This document shows positions 23,896 to 37,966 of a stretch of 64,000 bases of DNA, in pieces. Made by a program: the position numbers and the translations under genes. The DNA is from Macrotrachela quadricornifera. Taxonomy: Eukaryota; Rotifera; Eurotatoria; Philodinida; Philodinidae. The DNA lies in assembly GCA_022393335.1 (NCBI GenBank), contig JAJEKB010020380.1, positions 105,296-169,295 on the forward strand, given 5' to 3'. The first letter of the stretch is position 1, and each line of letters starts with the position of its first letter. The notes beneath the pieces are model-generated. The model searched no databases. It saw nothing but the letters and a program-made list of their open reading frames with translations, and was not told where the DNA came from.

Positions 23896-23969
23896 CGCTC
23901 CTGGGTGGGCTCGAACCACCAGCCTTCCGGTTAACAGCCGAACGCGCTAACCAATTGCGCCACAAGAGC
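23896..23969 (-). tRNA. tRNA-Asn (GUU), copy 9
   Basis: All 74 positions match copy 1, with trailer TAAC and T6. Flanking sequence on both sides differs from the main array, and identity ends within a few bases of the mature tRNA, so this copy is either old or independently placed. Confidence 0.97.
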
Positions 23970-26900
23970 TATGTTAGGTATAACTTTTTTTATATAATCA
24001 TAAGTTACTTAATATTCATAAAAAGATCTCAATGAATTATTCTGTCAAATGATATCAGTACATCTATCTATGCAAATCACCTTATGTACATTCAAACGAT
24101 GTACTTAAAAAAACAAACTATATATAAAATTCATCTAATTTATTTCTATCATTTAATCATATTTTGTCCGGTATGATTCTTATAAAATTAAACTCGCATG
24201 TCTTGTTTAAAAAAGTAACACATCGATGAAATGTTTCATAATGTACATGTATTCATTGTGCTTTATAAAATCTAGATTTAATTCTTATTCATATCTATGT
24301 CAGAGTTAAGTGCCAGTTTATCTGAGGTTATAGTCACCTTTTTACGACTGTTTCTACGTCAATATATTATTTTCATGTTTTTTCAACATATTAACTGCCA
24401 TGTACCAAATTATAGTAGTCTCTCTCTGATCTCGCTTCCTCAACAAGATGAGTTTCATATGTAGTAATTTTATCATATATACAGCGAAATTCAAGCTACA
24501 ATTTAGTATAATGACAGTCAGAACATTGAAAAACCATGAAAATAATATATTGACGTAGAAACACTCGTAAAAAAGTGATGATGGGCTCAAATAAATCGTA
24601 TAAAAAGATGGCTTGAAGTCCGCTCTTTTCAATTACACAATTTCAATTCTCACATTAATATCGATATATCATTGAAAATAAATTGAAGTAGATGCATTGA
24701 AACATGCACTTTCAGTAATGATTTAGTATTATTTTACATAGAAAAAATATAGCATAGGAAATTTATTTTGATAGACAAGTGATATTAAATTAAATAGAAT
24801 CTTATTAGTCGTTCTTCAATTTCTCTATATGTCTACGATATAAAAACAATTCTTCATTGTATATTTGTCTATTCGATTAGATCAAAATATAATAAAATAG
24901 CACAGTTGTCATTATTATTAATTGAATTGAAAATAAGATCTAAAAATTTTTTGTAAAAGTAAGAAAAATTGATTCTAAATAATACTGAAACACTATAATA
25001 TCACTTTCATTATTAATGATAAAATTTTTATGTTGTCTTTTTCAATTTAGCACGATATCCTATGATATAAAGAAAATCTAAATTATAATATGTCGCGTTA
25101 GATGGGAAAGACAGCATATGACAAGTTGTTATCGTCATGCAAATCATATCTTCGCATTGTCCGCTTATTATTTATGTCTATATGTTTTTCTTTTTCTTTT
25201 TTCTTATCTTATTGATGAATTGCCTCGTCGATATATTCAATATATTTCTTGTTTTCTATTGAAATTGTTTTTGTTTTTATCTATTTTATATTTCTTTTGC
25301 AAAAGTATCTAGATCTATTTATAATTCATTGTGTAAATTGTTGTTGACATGTAACTTATATTATCTTTTTATTATTTTGATCTAATAGTTTCATTTGTCT
25401 TGTTTCTTTCTCTTTTATAATCTAAATGATGCTTTATTGTTATAAATGATTTATATCATAATGTGGGCGAAGATGGGAAAACTCGTCGACTATGCTGTAT
25501 CCAAATTTTCTCTTTCGGATAGAGCAAACATATGATATAAGAGGTAATAATCATCAATTTCGAAGAAAATAGAACATAATACTCTTGACAGAAGTTAATA
25601 CATTGCTCATAGTCTTTTGGAAACGAAAATTGATGCCATATTTTATTGGATAACAAAAATAAGAGCAACTTTTTTTTTTTTTTTCTAGACTTCAATATAT
25701 TTACAGTCACGTCAAAAATTATACTACATATAAAAAGCATTGCATGTCTTATGTTGACAAGTGTCAGTGTCTCTTCATTTTTTTCTCGCTCATATTTTTG
25801 TTATCATTATTATTCCCTTTTTCTTTGTAAGAACTAATTTAATGAATGTATCTACATACATCAATAGTAGATTTTTAAATGAATAAAATAATTAAGAGCA
25901 AGTGTAAAGTACAAAATCTAATTATTAAAAATAAATTATCGGTTTGTTTTTCAAACTTTTATAGTGCTTTTTCTTTTGTGATGATTATATATAATATAAG
26001 TAGGAGGTTTTTCATATATCCTAATAGTTATTATAGATTGAATTTGGTTTTCAACATTGTCTTTGAAGTGCAATGATCGTAAATGTCAATTTTATTTGTT
26101 TATGACCCGTGTCTATTTATTGAATAAGATAGAAGAAGAAACAAGAATGTTTTTTTTTTTTATGATACAATACTATTACCAGTTTCCTGTTTTCTTTCAG
26201 TAACAGTAAGTAATATATGTTTATATTATTCATTTCTGATAGTATATCACATAACAAACCTACGAATACGAATTACGAAAATGTATTTTAGTTTTGAAAT
26301 TTTATCCATTACTTTTACAACTATTCTATTACTCTAAAAAAAGGGAATATTCTTTTGTTTATCATAACTTAACTTTGTATTAGATTATTATTTCTATAAA
26401 AAATTTGTTTTGTTAGATAAAGTTATATTTTTATTATGGTTACGTATAGTGATTTAGATGAGAGATGGAATACAATAATATATAGTGAAAAACTCAGATA
26501 TAGATACGCATGCACAAAAGAAAACTAAAAAACAATAGAATCAATAAGAGCAACAATGAATTTAATTCTTTAAATTGTTTCAATCGAATTTATATTAAAG
26601 CAAAATACTCTATAAAAATCGTTTCTTATAGATAGTTCGAACCATATGTTTCATATCAGATGTAGTTGATAACAGAAAAAGAATAATAAGGCTAATTTTT
26701 TTTTTCTTTTTTAGATATCTGACTTACAAAAATGAATTGTTTGCATATAAATGACCATACTGTCTATTACCTACATAAATTTAAGAATTTCGTTTGTTTT
26801 AAATCTCTTATCATTCTCAGTATTAATTAAAGATCTTCTTAATCATTGAAGACTTATACCGAATTATTTCAATTATCATTGAAAAAAAAGTAAGTAATAA

Positions 26901-28006
26901 TAAATGTCAGATATGTTTATTTTCTTTTCATAAAATATTATTTTTATTAAGAGTAATTTTATACCAAATTATTCTACACGTTTCTAAAAATTATTATACT
27001 ACATCGATTTATATCTAATGAGGTAAGAATAAACTTAAAGATTAAAACATATTTGATAAGTTACTATATTCATTGATGAACAAAAAAATGTTAATATAAT
27101 TTGTTATAGTATGTGCGAAGAAGAGATTCAAGATATCTATCATGATTTTTGATATATATTTGCTGTTCTTCTTCTTCTTCTTCTCCTACTCATTCAAAGA
27201 CGACAACATATAGAAATAACTATAATAGCCTATACGATGAAGACGGAAGTGAATGCAACATTATTGCTATAGACTGCAACGTCACTCACTATCAATCATG
27301 TTTTACAAATATTACTTGATGATGCTTGATGTATAGTAAAAATATACAGATTTATTCCGTGGGAGGAGATCTAGAGTATCTTATATATAGAGGAAAAATG
27401 ACGTATTTGTCTGTTTATCCGTGGTTATTTTAATAACGAACAGATATTCCCCATTGCCTGTTTATGAATGATAAAAATCTATCGATACAACAGTTTTCAA
27501 CCTTTTTTTTTTCTTCTCTTCTTCATCGTTTTCCTATATGAGATGGCGGAAACCAATATTGTTGTAGAATATGATCTATTCATACATTAAGATAGGCAGA
27601 TCATATAGCATTAATGGTAATATTTTTTATGTTAATCTCTTCTTGTTTTCTCTTTATAGACAATTCATACTTATTTAAGCGGTTTTAAAAATATTGCCGT
27701 CAGGTCTTTTCTTAATGGTACATTTAGTGATACTAAAAGGTTTTTATTATTAAGAATTATTTAGAATATAAGTTCTATATACTTGAGATGATTTAAAAAA
27801 GAAAAGCAAGAATCTGAAAATAATCGAGTTCATTCTATTTCTACCATTAAAGATTATTTTATTTGATTATTTATAGGTATAGATGTTGAATAGTTTCTTT
27901 TCTCTATAAGTAAAATTCTAAACTATATGATTTCATAATAAATGTCATATTGACCAAACAAAATATATATATATATATATTTCTTAACATTATATTTAGA
28001 TAATAT
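23970..28006. other. Long gene-free AT-rich stretch
   Basis: No coding region with family resemblance was found in 4 kb. It holds homopolymer T/A runs, a short (CTT)n run near 27166-27183 and an (AT)n run at about 27966-27981 just before the next gene. The last part is presumably promoter and 5' UTR of the GPCR gene; an acceptor-like ATATTTAG ends 7 nt before its ATG. Confidence 0.5.
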
Positions 28007-29860
28007 ATGGCAATGTCAACAAACAATAATTCTTCATTATTATTACCTTCAGATACTTTTCTTCGTAATGAAATGAATAAATATGTTGGAAAAATAAATT
28101 TTATGCTTGCATTTATTCAAACATTTATTTCTTTGAGTGGTTTATTGGGAAATATTCTTGCATTAATTGTTATTAATAAAAAATCATTAAAAAATACATC
28201 ATCAGCTGTATTTATAACATATATGGCAATATTTGATAGTGCAGTTCTTGTTTTACATCCTGCAAATTTAGCACGACCACGTCGAAATCTTTTTATTCAT
28301 TGTTCATTAACATATCTTACAGATTTATTTACTTTTTGTGCCAATTGGGTTTTAGTTATTATAGCAATAGGTAAACGAAAAAGTTTTACATTATTTCGAC
28401 TTTGATTATCAATCTTATTTTATTTTAATATGAAAAATTAACAGAGGAAAATTATTGTATAGCAAAAAAAAATCAGTGTAGTTCATAATAATTGCTTACG
28501 AAGAAGTAATAAAAATTCAAAATTAACTATGCAAATATTCGATTATTAAGAATGCATCGAGTTCAAGTCATTTGCAGTCAGCTTGTGTTGATTTTATAAT
28601 TTTTTGTTTTTTATGCATCAGTCGTTATTTTCTCTTCGTATTATTTTTTTTCTGACTAATCAATGTTGTTCAAACAGAGAAAGTATTCTAAGCAAAAATA
28701 ACTAGAGTCTATGTTAAAAGCTAATGTACTACTATCGCAGAGATGCAGACACTATCGCAAATGTAAACAGAATCTTGAACTGTATAAGAACAAATGAAAT
28801 AAGAAAAAAATTCTTTTACAATTGTTATTAAATTTCTTATCTGTTTAACAAGATATTTTTAGAGAATTTATGTTGAATAAACGTATAGAGTAGTAAAAAA
28901 AATATTGAAAACATTAATTAAGATTTCAACTATAGAGAGCAGAGTTTGAAAAATAGACGAAGTGATTCAAGATTGATCACCAACATTTATTTTTTATAAA
29001 AAAAAAACAAATTTACTCTTCAATTTTAGAACGTTGTGTTGCTGTTTATTCTCCATTTCTTGCCAAACGTTTTTGTACTGTTCATTCAGCACGTATTTCC
29101 GTATATACACTTATAACAATAGCAATTATAATTTTTTCTTCAACATTTCCAATTATATATCATACAAATTCAAATCGAAAAAAATGTCTTACACGTCCAC
29201 ATCTTGGATTAATTCATCGTATATATCAATTAATTATATTATATGGTATACCGGATCTTTTACTTTTATCAAATTTATTTACTGTTTATTCATTAATTCG
29301 ACGACGAACACATCAACAAATAAATAATGAAAAATTTGATATGCGTATAACAGATGTTCATTCAAATCGTAAACAACGACAATTAACTATAATGCTTGTA
29401 ACAGTTAATCTTGCTTTTTATTTATTTACAACACCAGCTTTAATTATTTATATTGATGAAAATTATCCACCAAAACATCGTGAATTATATAAACTTAAAC
29501 GTTCATTTCTTATTGCACAATTATCTGTTCTTTTATTACAATTAAATAATGCTGTAAGTTATATTTTAAAAATAAAATCTAAATTTTAATTATTATTATT
29601 ATTGTTGATTTTATATTCTTTAGACAAATTTTATATTTTATTGTTTAGCTGGTCAAAGATTTCGTCAAGCAACAATGGAAACCTTTAATGAATATTCAAA
29701 TCAATTGAAAATTTTCTATCATCATTATATTTTATGCGATAAACATTATAAAATTTCAAATAAAAATCAAATTATAAATTCAACAAGTGCAAAAACACTT
29801 ATTCGTATATCATATCCAAAAGATTCAAAAGGAGCTCGAGATAGAACAGTAACTATTTAA
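28007..29860 (+). CDS. Rhodopsin-family GPCR (peptide-receptor type), 3 exons
   Basis: Exons 28007-28370, 29030-29553 and 29624-29860 give 374 residues. The first intron is 659 bp, phase 1 (GTAAAC..TTTTAG), long for this locus; the second is 70 bp, phase 0 (GTAAGT..CTTTAG). The phase-1 junction rebuilds Glu of the DRY-equivalent ERC motif (IAIERCVAVYSPF), which supports the splice model. TM1 has SGLLGNILAL, TM2 has YMAIFDSAVLVL with Asp, a Cys precedes TM3 and another (KKCLTRP) lies in loop 2. TM6 reads FYLFTTPALIIY with Pro, TM7 LLLQLNNATNFIFYCLAG ends as a modified NPxxY, then QRFRQ and a basic tail. This is an orphan receptor of the FMRFamide-like group by overall look; the ligand is unknown. 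Confidence 0.87.
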
Positions 29861-32800
29861 TTAGTTTTTTTTTTTTATCAAAAAATAAATCTTATTTTTG
29901 TCAGAGATATTCTAGTTAGGAAAAAAAATTCCATAAATAAAAATAAAAGAATGTTACTATTATTTTTTAATTATAAATTGATTAAAAACTAATGTTTCTT
30001 GTTTCTTTTTTTTATTTGTCATTATGTTATATTAATATCTTAATAAAATTGTTTTGTATTTGTCTGATATATAAAACCTTGTATTAAATTGCATCCCTTG
30101 ATTAATAATTATTTATTATTATCAGTAAAAAAACATATTAATTATCAACATGGGTTGTATATGATCTACTTTTTTTTCATCAATTAACTGACCCCAAAAT
30201 ATATCTCGAATCAAATTACAGACAAAAGAAAACATCAATAAGAAAGTTACTAATATAAATATTTAAAGAATTTTGTCATATCAAATATACACAATAAACA
30301 ACAAGAGTTATCTGAGTATACATGATGAAATAAAATAACGGTACAGTAAAAAATAATAGAAGAATTGAAATTATTAAATAAAGAAAATGTTGTCTACAAA
30401 CTAATCGTATATGTATGATTAGAAAGACTTGTCAAAGAAACTGATGATGAATATCACATTCGATTTTGATAGTATCTTTCTACATGAACAAAATGAGGTT
30501 TATATGTTCATATGATGTCTATAGTCTTTTTCAATTAATCAAAATCTGACATAATTTCATAAAAGGCATTTAATCTATCATTAGATTGTTTCTTCTTCAA
30601 AATTTTAATGAATATTACAATGCAGATCACTTTGAATGTCATATATTCTTATGATAGATGAAATATCGATAAAAAGAAACATTGGTTAAATACTATCAAA
30701 AATATTCTACAATATGTATTAACTCTTAATGAAATATTTGACACTCAACACATGCGAAGTCGCATAAATCATATTTATATCAGTATAAATGGCAATATAA
30801 TGACTGCTGTTAAGTAACTATAATCAACAAAGATCATATCATCACTATATCTTCTCGTACAAATTATTTCTCTTCTAGAAAAAAAAAATGATATGATATC
30901 ATTCTTTGTTGATGATATAAATATTGTATTGTTATTATTTTCAACATATGAATATACAACTTAAATAAACATATTCTATTATTAATTGAAGAAATATATT
31001 AATTATTGTAGTATAAATTGATTTAATAATTAAACATCAAATTTTCTTCTTAAGAATGATTTATTTTTAAAATCACATCTATATGCTTCATATATTAAGA
31101 TTGAAGACGGAAAGATTTAAATCGTTGATTCGTCTTTTTTTTTTCTCAATATCAATGCTTATCTATTAACCAACTAAATCAAGACTATGAAGTCAAGTAC
31201 ATTGATATATACAATTGAAATAACATATCATACCATCGTTAATGTTGTTATTGACACTTCTTTTTTTTTGCCAACGCATCACAGACATCATTAGGTAGAA
31301 TATTATATAGCTATACTGACCTTCTCATCACTCGAACTACTATTACCAAGGCTAATTACATATATATATATATATGTATATACTGTTCGCTCTCTCTGGT
31401 TCTTATATTTCTCTAGGCCTTACTTTTTGTTTTGCACTATTGAGGACAACGGATATCAAGAGAGAGAGAGAGAAGAAAATCGTTCATCCATCACTAAACA
31501 TTATCCATATCATTAGTTAGTTAAGTTATAGAATACTAAAAATAAATGATTAATTCAATTTAATATCTATCGTATATATGTATATCCTTTCAACACAATT
31601 TATCTTAAAGGTGTACCTGTCTAATGCATTTGTTAGTCAACTTATTAATATAGAAAGAAATATGAGAGGGAGGATCTATTCAAATGTCTAGCTACCTCAT
31701 TCAAATATAAGAAAATTGCATATATACACGCTATTGACTGATCTACATATGAGTCACATAATAGTAATAAGGATATAATTAGTTTGTATAAATTCTATAG
31801 ATATAAACGTATTTGTTTGTTTCTATTTGTAATATCGATTACGTGTGTAAAATGAAGTGAGACTGCTGTTTCATATGTTTAGATAGTGATTGATCAATCA
31901 TCATCACTTCAACTACTAAATGTCCATTTGTCTTTCTCTACAACTACAGACAAAAAAAGGTGAAAATGAGTGCTTTGGTTTATATTTCTTCCGCTCTTCT
32001 TTATTTTCCTTCTCTGTTTGCACTTTATACAAATTGTATGATGCGCAGCTCAGTTTGTTCTTTTTTTTTTCTTCTTTTTTTCTCTTTCGGTCATACAAAG
32101 CAAGAAGCGAAAGAGAGAATGACGATCATCACATCATATCGTTTGTCACTATAGAAGCTTGTATGAGAGCATACTCGAGTTTTTTTCTTTTTGCCGGCAA
32201 GCTTGTATTGTCCGTTCTCATTCATCACTATCCGTCTCTTATATATATATTTTCTTTTTGCATGTTTGACATGTATAAGAACTAGTCTTATCATTTTTCA
32301 TGCATTCTTGATTGACCATTGGTAATACAAAGGCAATATCATGTTCATCTTGATCAATTATATTTAGTGATTTATTTTTATTCAACAAGAGAATTTATCT
32401 ACAATCAACTAATGATAGTGAATCTTTTCTCATGAACTGATAAAAGCAAAAAAATGAATTTATTATATGTTATTGTTCGTCTCATGTGTTTAACTAATGA
32501 CCAGTGAGTATTTGAAGCAGATAGATATAGTAAAAAAAAAGAAAGAAATAAAGAACATAAGCAATACAGACTGATTATGATCTAACTATAAATTATGATG
32601 ACTAGCAATCTTTGCTTTCTTTTAATAAACATATACATAAGAATCCGTCATCTAGCCGTATCGTCAGGTAAACTAACTCATGTGTAGATGAAGCCTATTA
32701 ATAATAACGACGCGTCGTCAAATATCGTTCTGCTACGCACGTATTGACCACTCATTTCTCATGGTACATATATATATATATATATATTGATTATGATAGG

Positions 32801-34279
32801 TTTGATGTGCAAGTATGTACCCCGAACATTCTTTCGTTCATACTTACATCATCATACTGCTTCGACATAGATGATTGTGGTTGATCGTCGCCTTTCGGGG
32901 ACGCGCTTTTTCTTCTTCATCATCATCTTCTCAATTAGATATATATGCACATGTATACATATGTAGATCGTGATCAATGTGATCGATCTCTACATGCATA
33001 CAGACATATATGTACAAAATATATGTATGTAGGTATATGCATTGTTTTATCATCATTTGCCGGTAGTACAATACATGTTGACCCTTTTATTGACACTTGT
33101 TGACAAGCAGAGTCTATTCTTTTCTATATAATACTACTACCTTGTTCATAATGTTTCTTTGACAAGTACTCGTTTTCTTACGCGATAATGTGTTGAATAT
33201 ATGTACATTGAAAGAATATTTCATATACTTTTTTTTTTCTTCTTATTTCTACTTTACTTTTTTCATGAATAACATATATGAGATCAAAGGAAAAAATGAA
33301 AAAATAAAAGTAAAAGTATTTGAATTTTTTAAACAATATACTTTTAATCCTCTTATAAATTTTATCAAAGTTCATTGTCAAATACATTAATTTATTCGGA
33401 TTTTCAAGGTTATTTATTTATCAAAATGTCAATCTTTATCTATGTTAGTGTTAACTGATTAATACACACATATGTTAGACGGCGAGACAAAAAAATCTTT
33501 TTTTTTCCTTCATATTTCTTCATTTGTTACTATTAGTACTTCTACTAGTAAGTTACGTTCTTTTGTCTAACTCACACAGAGGTTCAAAAGGTTAACCGAA
33601 ATATATCTTCATACATAATGATGATTATTCATTTTAAAATATTTTCTCATTTCATGATTTTGACGACTGATGTCCTTTATAATATCCAAATATTTACTAA
33701 CAAGTTTGATATCTCTTACTAGAACATATCTAGAAAGTATATTAACACTTCATTGCAAATGTCTATATGTGGGACCATATCGATCAACACCGATTGCTGC
33801 ATTATTTTTATCGACCTTGAGTGAAGGCTGTCGCCTGTCGTGCTCGTTTGTCTTTACTTTCTTCTCTGCATGTTTCATTTTAGTCTAGTATAAGTAAAGA
33901 ATTCTTACATCATATGATAATCGTTCAGTAACATTCAGCTTGATATATCTATTGATCTTGTTTGATAATTACTTGCATTTGCATCCAATGTGGATTCTGG
34001 GAGAGATGATGATGATGATGATAATGGTGATGATGACATCATCGTCATCAATATGAATACCATAGAAATCTATATGCATTTTCTCTTTTTTTATTTGTAT
34101 TGTTTTGTTTAGTTTCATTTTATTTTATTTTTTTTTTTTTGTAGATGAAAGTATGTCTGTCATTGAATAATTCATTAATAATACTACTATTTTTTTTGAA
34201 TTCAAATCATAATAACAACGAATAATAAAAGGAGAAGAAAAAATTATAATTTGATTTTTAAAATCAATATTAACTATTA
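29861..34279. other. Long gene-free stretch with simple repeats
   Basis: About 4.4 kb without a credible gene. Simple repeats include (TA)n near 31362-31375 and 32767-32788, a GAGAGA run near 31462-31475 and a (GAT)n run near 34005-34020. The 121-codon open frame at 31920 is Phe/Ser-rich, mirrors a frame on the other strand and lacks an ATG at its left end, so it is discounted. Confidence 0.5.
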
Positions 34280-36076
34280 ATGATATATACAAATAATTCA
34301 CCAATATCTACACAATTATCACAAGAAGAAAAGTCATTGCTTCTTCATGATAAAGAAGCAAAAAATGATAAACTTCTCCTACCTAGTTCAACACGTTCAC
34401 TTAAAAGACGTTCAAGTTTATTTGAGAAGAGTCGAGATTGGGTAAATAGAAATTCATTCTTTTTTCTTTTCATTTTTTAAGACTAATATTAAATAATAAT
34501 AAAAAAAAAAAAAACTTCTTATTTTTTTTTTATTTTATAGGCACGACGTCTAATGACAATTCATCGACCACGTCGTAATACAATATCAAATGAAAAAATT
34601 CGTGAATTATGTTATGAATTAAATCAAAATCATGAAATAAATAATGATTCTTCTCATAAATTCTTATATAACTATGAAAAGAATTTTGATGAAGATGGTT
34701 ATTTATCTCCACTGGAAATACAAACTGAAGTAAAGAATTATTTAGATTTTTTTCATTATTATTATTCTGCTTATCTTTTATTATAGATTAATAATAATAC
34801 ACAAGAGAATATAAATCTTCATCAATCTTATTCAAAATTATCAATAAATTCTGATCAATTACTTATTAATTCATCTAGTAATTCAAATGTATCACAAGTT
34901 ATTTATCGTTATCAAGATCCAAATATTCAATCAACATTATCAAAATGTACATGTCCACAAATAAAACGCTTACCAACAACATCATTTGTTTCTGAATTTC
35001 AAAAATCTTTATCAATTGTTGATTATATTGATTTTGACGTTTCAGATGATTTATCCAAATATGATGATAATGATAATGATGAATTATTAGAAAGTTTAAA
35101 ATATTTATTTAATGATAATTATAAACAAAAACATCAACAAAAAAATATTTCTCGTCGTATACCACGTCGTTCAACAAATGCATCATCAATATCAACTGAT
35201 TCAGGTTATAGTGATATACCAAATCTATCAACAAAAATTGTTCCAGTACATTTAATATCATGTACAATAGTACCGGTGAATATAACAACAATTGATCCAA
35301 CGAATATTCATTATTTAACATGTACATGTCGTTCATCATCATCTTTAACAGCATGTTTATCAAATAAACAAGAACGAAAAATATCTTCACATGCATCTCG
35401 TTCTAATATATATCATCAACCATTATTAAATATGGATAAAACCGAGAATGGTATTAATAATCAATGTATATGTAATAATAAGTATTATTCAACTATGACA
35501 ATATATCCATCAACAAAATCTATAACAAAAATTAATGATCATAATGAAGAATATTATTATAAACAACCACAAAAGAGAAATTTAAAAATAAAACGAACAA
35601 GTTTAGTCAGGTTAGTTGATATTCTATTAATTCATCTAGAAAATTTTGAAATTATTTACTTGTTATAGACTTCCTTCTATTACTGATGATTTAATATCTA
35701 TATCACGTTGGTATAAGCCATATTTAGAAAGGTATATTTAAATTAATATTTATAATATTTTTTTTTCTGTTTTATTTTCAGAGAAGCTGTATGTGATGTT
35801 CTTCAACAGGCTGATTATGGCGCATTTGTTTTACGTAATAGTACAACACATCCAGATTGTTATGCACTTTCAATAAAAGTTCCTAAATTTACACATGATT
35901 CAAATATAGTTCATTATCTTATTGAAAAATTGACTAATAATAATAATAATCCGAGTTATCGTATAAAAGGTACTATAAAACAATTTCCAACACTTTTATC
36001 ACTTTTAACACATCATTCAGTTATGCCAGAAATTCTACCTATAACACTTAATCTTAATGAATCGTTTACTATTTAA
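34280..36076 (+). CDS. Tensin-type SH2 adaptor protein, 5 exons
   Basis: Exons 34280-34441, 34541-34729, 34787-35610, 35669-35731 and 35782-36076, joined by GT-AG introns of 50-99 bp with agreeing phases (0, 0, 2, 2), give 510 residues. Residues 1-400 look disordered, rich in Ser, Asn, Asp and Lys, with a Cys-containing CTCPQIKRLP word and a SISTDSGYSDIP stretch that could hold phosphotyrosine sites. The C-terminal 105 residues form an SH2 domain from WYKPYLER to the end; the phosphotyrosine-binding Arg is R431 in GAFVLRNS. WYKP, the length of the insert before VHYLIEKL, the RIKGT stretch and HHSVMPEILPITLNL match the SH2 of tensins rather than Src or GRB2. Unlike vertebrate tensins there is no C2/phosphatase-like N-terminus and no PTB domain after the SH2. 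Its probable role is a phosphotyrosine adaptor at membranes or adhesions. Confidence 0.83.
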
Positions 36077-36960
36077 TTAAAAGAAAACACAAATATATAT
36101 ATATATAGTCATAGTCTATGTGTAGAAACAGTGAATTTTGTGTTTCTTTTTTTGTAATGCTGTGTTTTATTTAAATCTTTTCTTTTTTAAACAAATGGTT
36201 TAAGTAAAAGAACATTTGTTGAATTAAATAAATATTCAACAAAAAAAAAGATCTATTTCTTTGGGTATTAAACAAAGTTTATTATATATGACATTATATT
36301 GATGTCTTTTTCGGTCAAATATATGATAGCATTGAATGAATAATGATCATTGAGCCATTTTGTTTATAGAAAAAAAAAATTGTTTAATTCTTATTTTATT
36401 TTGTAATAAAATATATTAAAGGATTAAAAACTGAAATGTAAACGATAGCCATTCAATCTACCTTACTCGTTGGTCAAGTTTTTAATAAAAAAACGGTTCT
36501 TATCGAAACTTTATTATTATCAACATGCAATTTCCATGATAGATAACTATATTTTTATTTAATATTTTCCGAACTTTTGAATATCTCAAAATAAATAGAC
36601 AAATATTCATTTATTTTTATCGACAGTAGAATTCTTAGGTAACATCGATCTGTTATCTTTGATTACTAACTAATATATAGAAGTATGGATTTAAAATTAA
36701 TGTTGTTTTATTTGGTTGATAATTAAAGAGACTGAATGGTAATTAGTTAAGATTTTAGTTTTATACTCAAAAATCAATTTGAATATTTACTAACTCATCG
36801 ATTCTTTATATTGCCGAACATTCATTAATATATATCTTTTTTTATGAAAAAAACAACGCTTATTACATGAACCGATCATTGGTAATAAATACAGAGAGAC
36901 AAAAAAAAAGAAATTAAGAAAGAGATTATCATTATAAATGCATTGAAATATGATTTTATA
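36077..36960. other. Intergenic between convergent genes
   Basis: The SH2 gene (plus) and the membrane-protein gene (minus) converge here. Poly-A signals such as AATAAA near 36227 are present; nothing else was recognised. Confidence 0.5.
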
Positions 36961-37356
36961 TTAAGTAATAGTTGCTAAATTATATTGTCGTTCTTTATTA
37001 AGTCGATTTTCTTGACTTGTTGATGTTGGTTTAATATCATCATGATTATATGAATCAAATTCTGAATCACGTCTTAAACCAGTACTATGAAGAAATCTTG
37101 GATTTGTATTTCTCATACGTTTTAATGATATCCATTTATCTAGAACACGACGACGTTGTCGAACACCAATAATAACAATAATAAAAACAATTATAGTTAA
37201 ACATGATAATGGTATTGCATAAGCTAATATATTTTTTATATTATCATTATTATTCTTCATAGATTGTGTTGGAACAGTATTATGTTCATTTGTTAATGTT
37301 GTTGTTATATTGATTAAATTAATAATATTTCTTTGAAAGTTAATGTCAGTATTCAT
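36961..37356 (-). CDS. Small single-pass membrane protein, unknown
   Basis: One open frame of 131 residues begins with ATG at 37356. Residues 1-45 are Asn/Thr-rich with NIT and similar sequons and no strong signal peptide, so the protein may be type III or type I by the first helix. A clear membrane helix spans about 46-66 (ILAYAIPLSCLTIIVFIIVII), followed directly by basic VRQRRRVLDKW and a hydrophilic tail of about 60 residues with Ser/Asp-rich and Arg-rich patches. The order (glycosylatable outside, helix, positive inside) suits a type I/III receptor-like stub. No family recognised. It has no intron and codon use like its neighbours. Confidence 0.6.
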   Translation of the reverse strand: MNTDINFQRNIINLINITTTLTNEHNTVPTQSMKNNNDNIKNILAYAIPLSCLTIIVFIIVIIGVRQRRRVLDKWISLKRMRNTNPRFLHSTGLRRDSEFDSYNHDDIKPTSTSQENRLNKERQYNLATIT

Positions 37357-37966
37357 TCTGTCTTTTTTTTCACATGATAAAATGTCTGTGTACTTAAAAA
37401 GGATGAATATCTTTAGTTATATTATAACTGGTAAGTTATCTTCTCTCTGTTTAACGTCATAGATTTTTTTATTTTCTTTTCTGTTAGTAAAAGGTTAAAG
37501 TTGCATATACTGTTTATCACTTTGACAAAATTATTTTTTTTCTTCTTTTATTATTAAATTAATTTATATGAGAATTTTTATTTTTTTATTAAAATTTTAA
37601 TATTTAGTTTGATAGAAGATAAATTAAAAGTATCGATGACATTCGTTACTGTTCTTTTTATATAAAATAAAACAAAAAGACTTTTCTTATCATAATAAAT
37701 GCATGTGATCTTGACAAACAAATATTTTGATTCTATGTCATCATATTTGATAGCAAGATAAACATTTTATACCAGGTAACTGATGAATCAGTTTTCCAAC
37801 GAAAGAATTTATTTTATCGATATAAAAAAGAAAAGGTATATCTATTCAAAAAATGAAGCATTGTCTAGTAGATTTATTATTGATTTATATTTATATAACA
37901 ATGTATCTGACGAACAAAAAAAAAAATAAATTCTAATATATGTTTCTAAGAAAAGTTGTTTTTTTT
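37357..37966. other. Intergenic, no gene seen
   Basis: AT-rich spacer between the membrane-protein gene and the end of the coiled-coil gene, both on the minus strand. No features recognised. Confidence 0.5.

Noticed and set aside
1450..23969. CRISPR-like reading of the evenly spaced identical repeats
   Set aside because: The repeats are complete tRNA-Asn genes about 950 bp apart in eukaryotic DNA, with diverged homologous spacers rather than unique ones.
31920..32285. 121-codon Phe/Ser-rich frame
   Set aside because: No ATG at its left end, low-complexity composition, open frame also on the opposite strand; no family resemblance.
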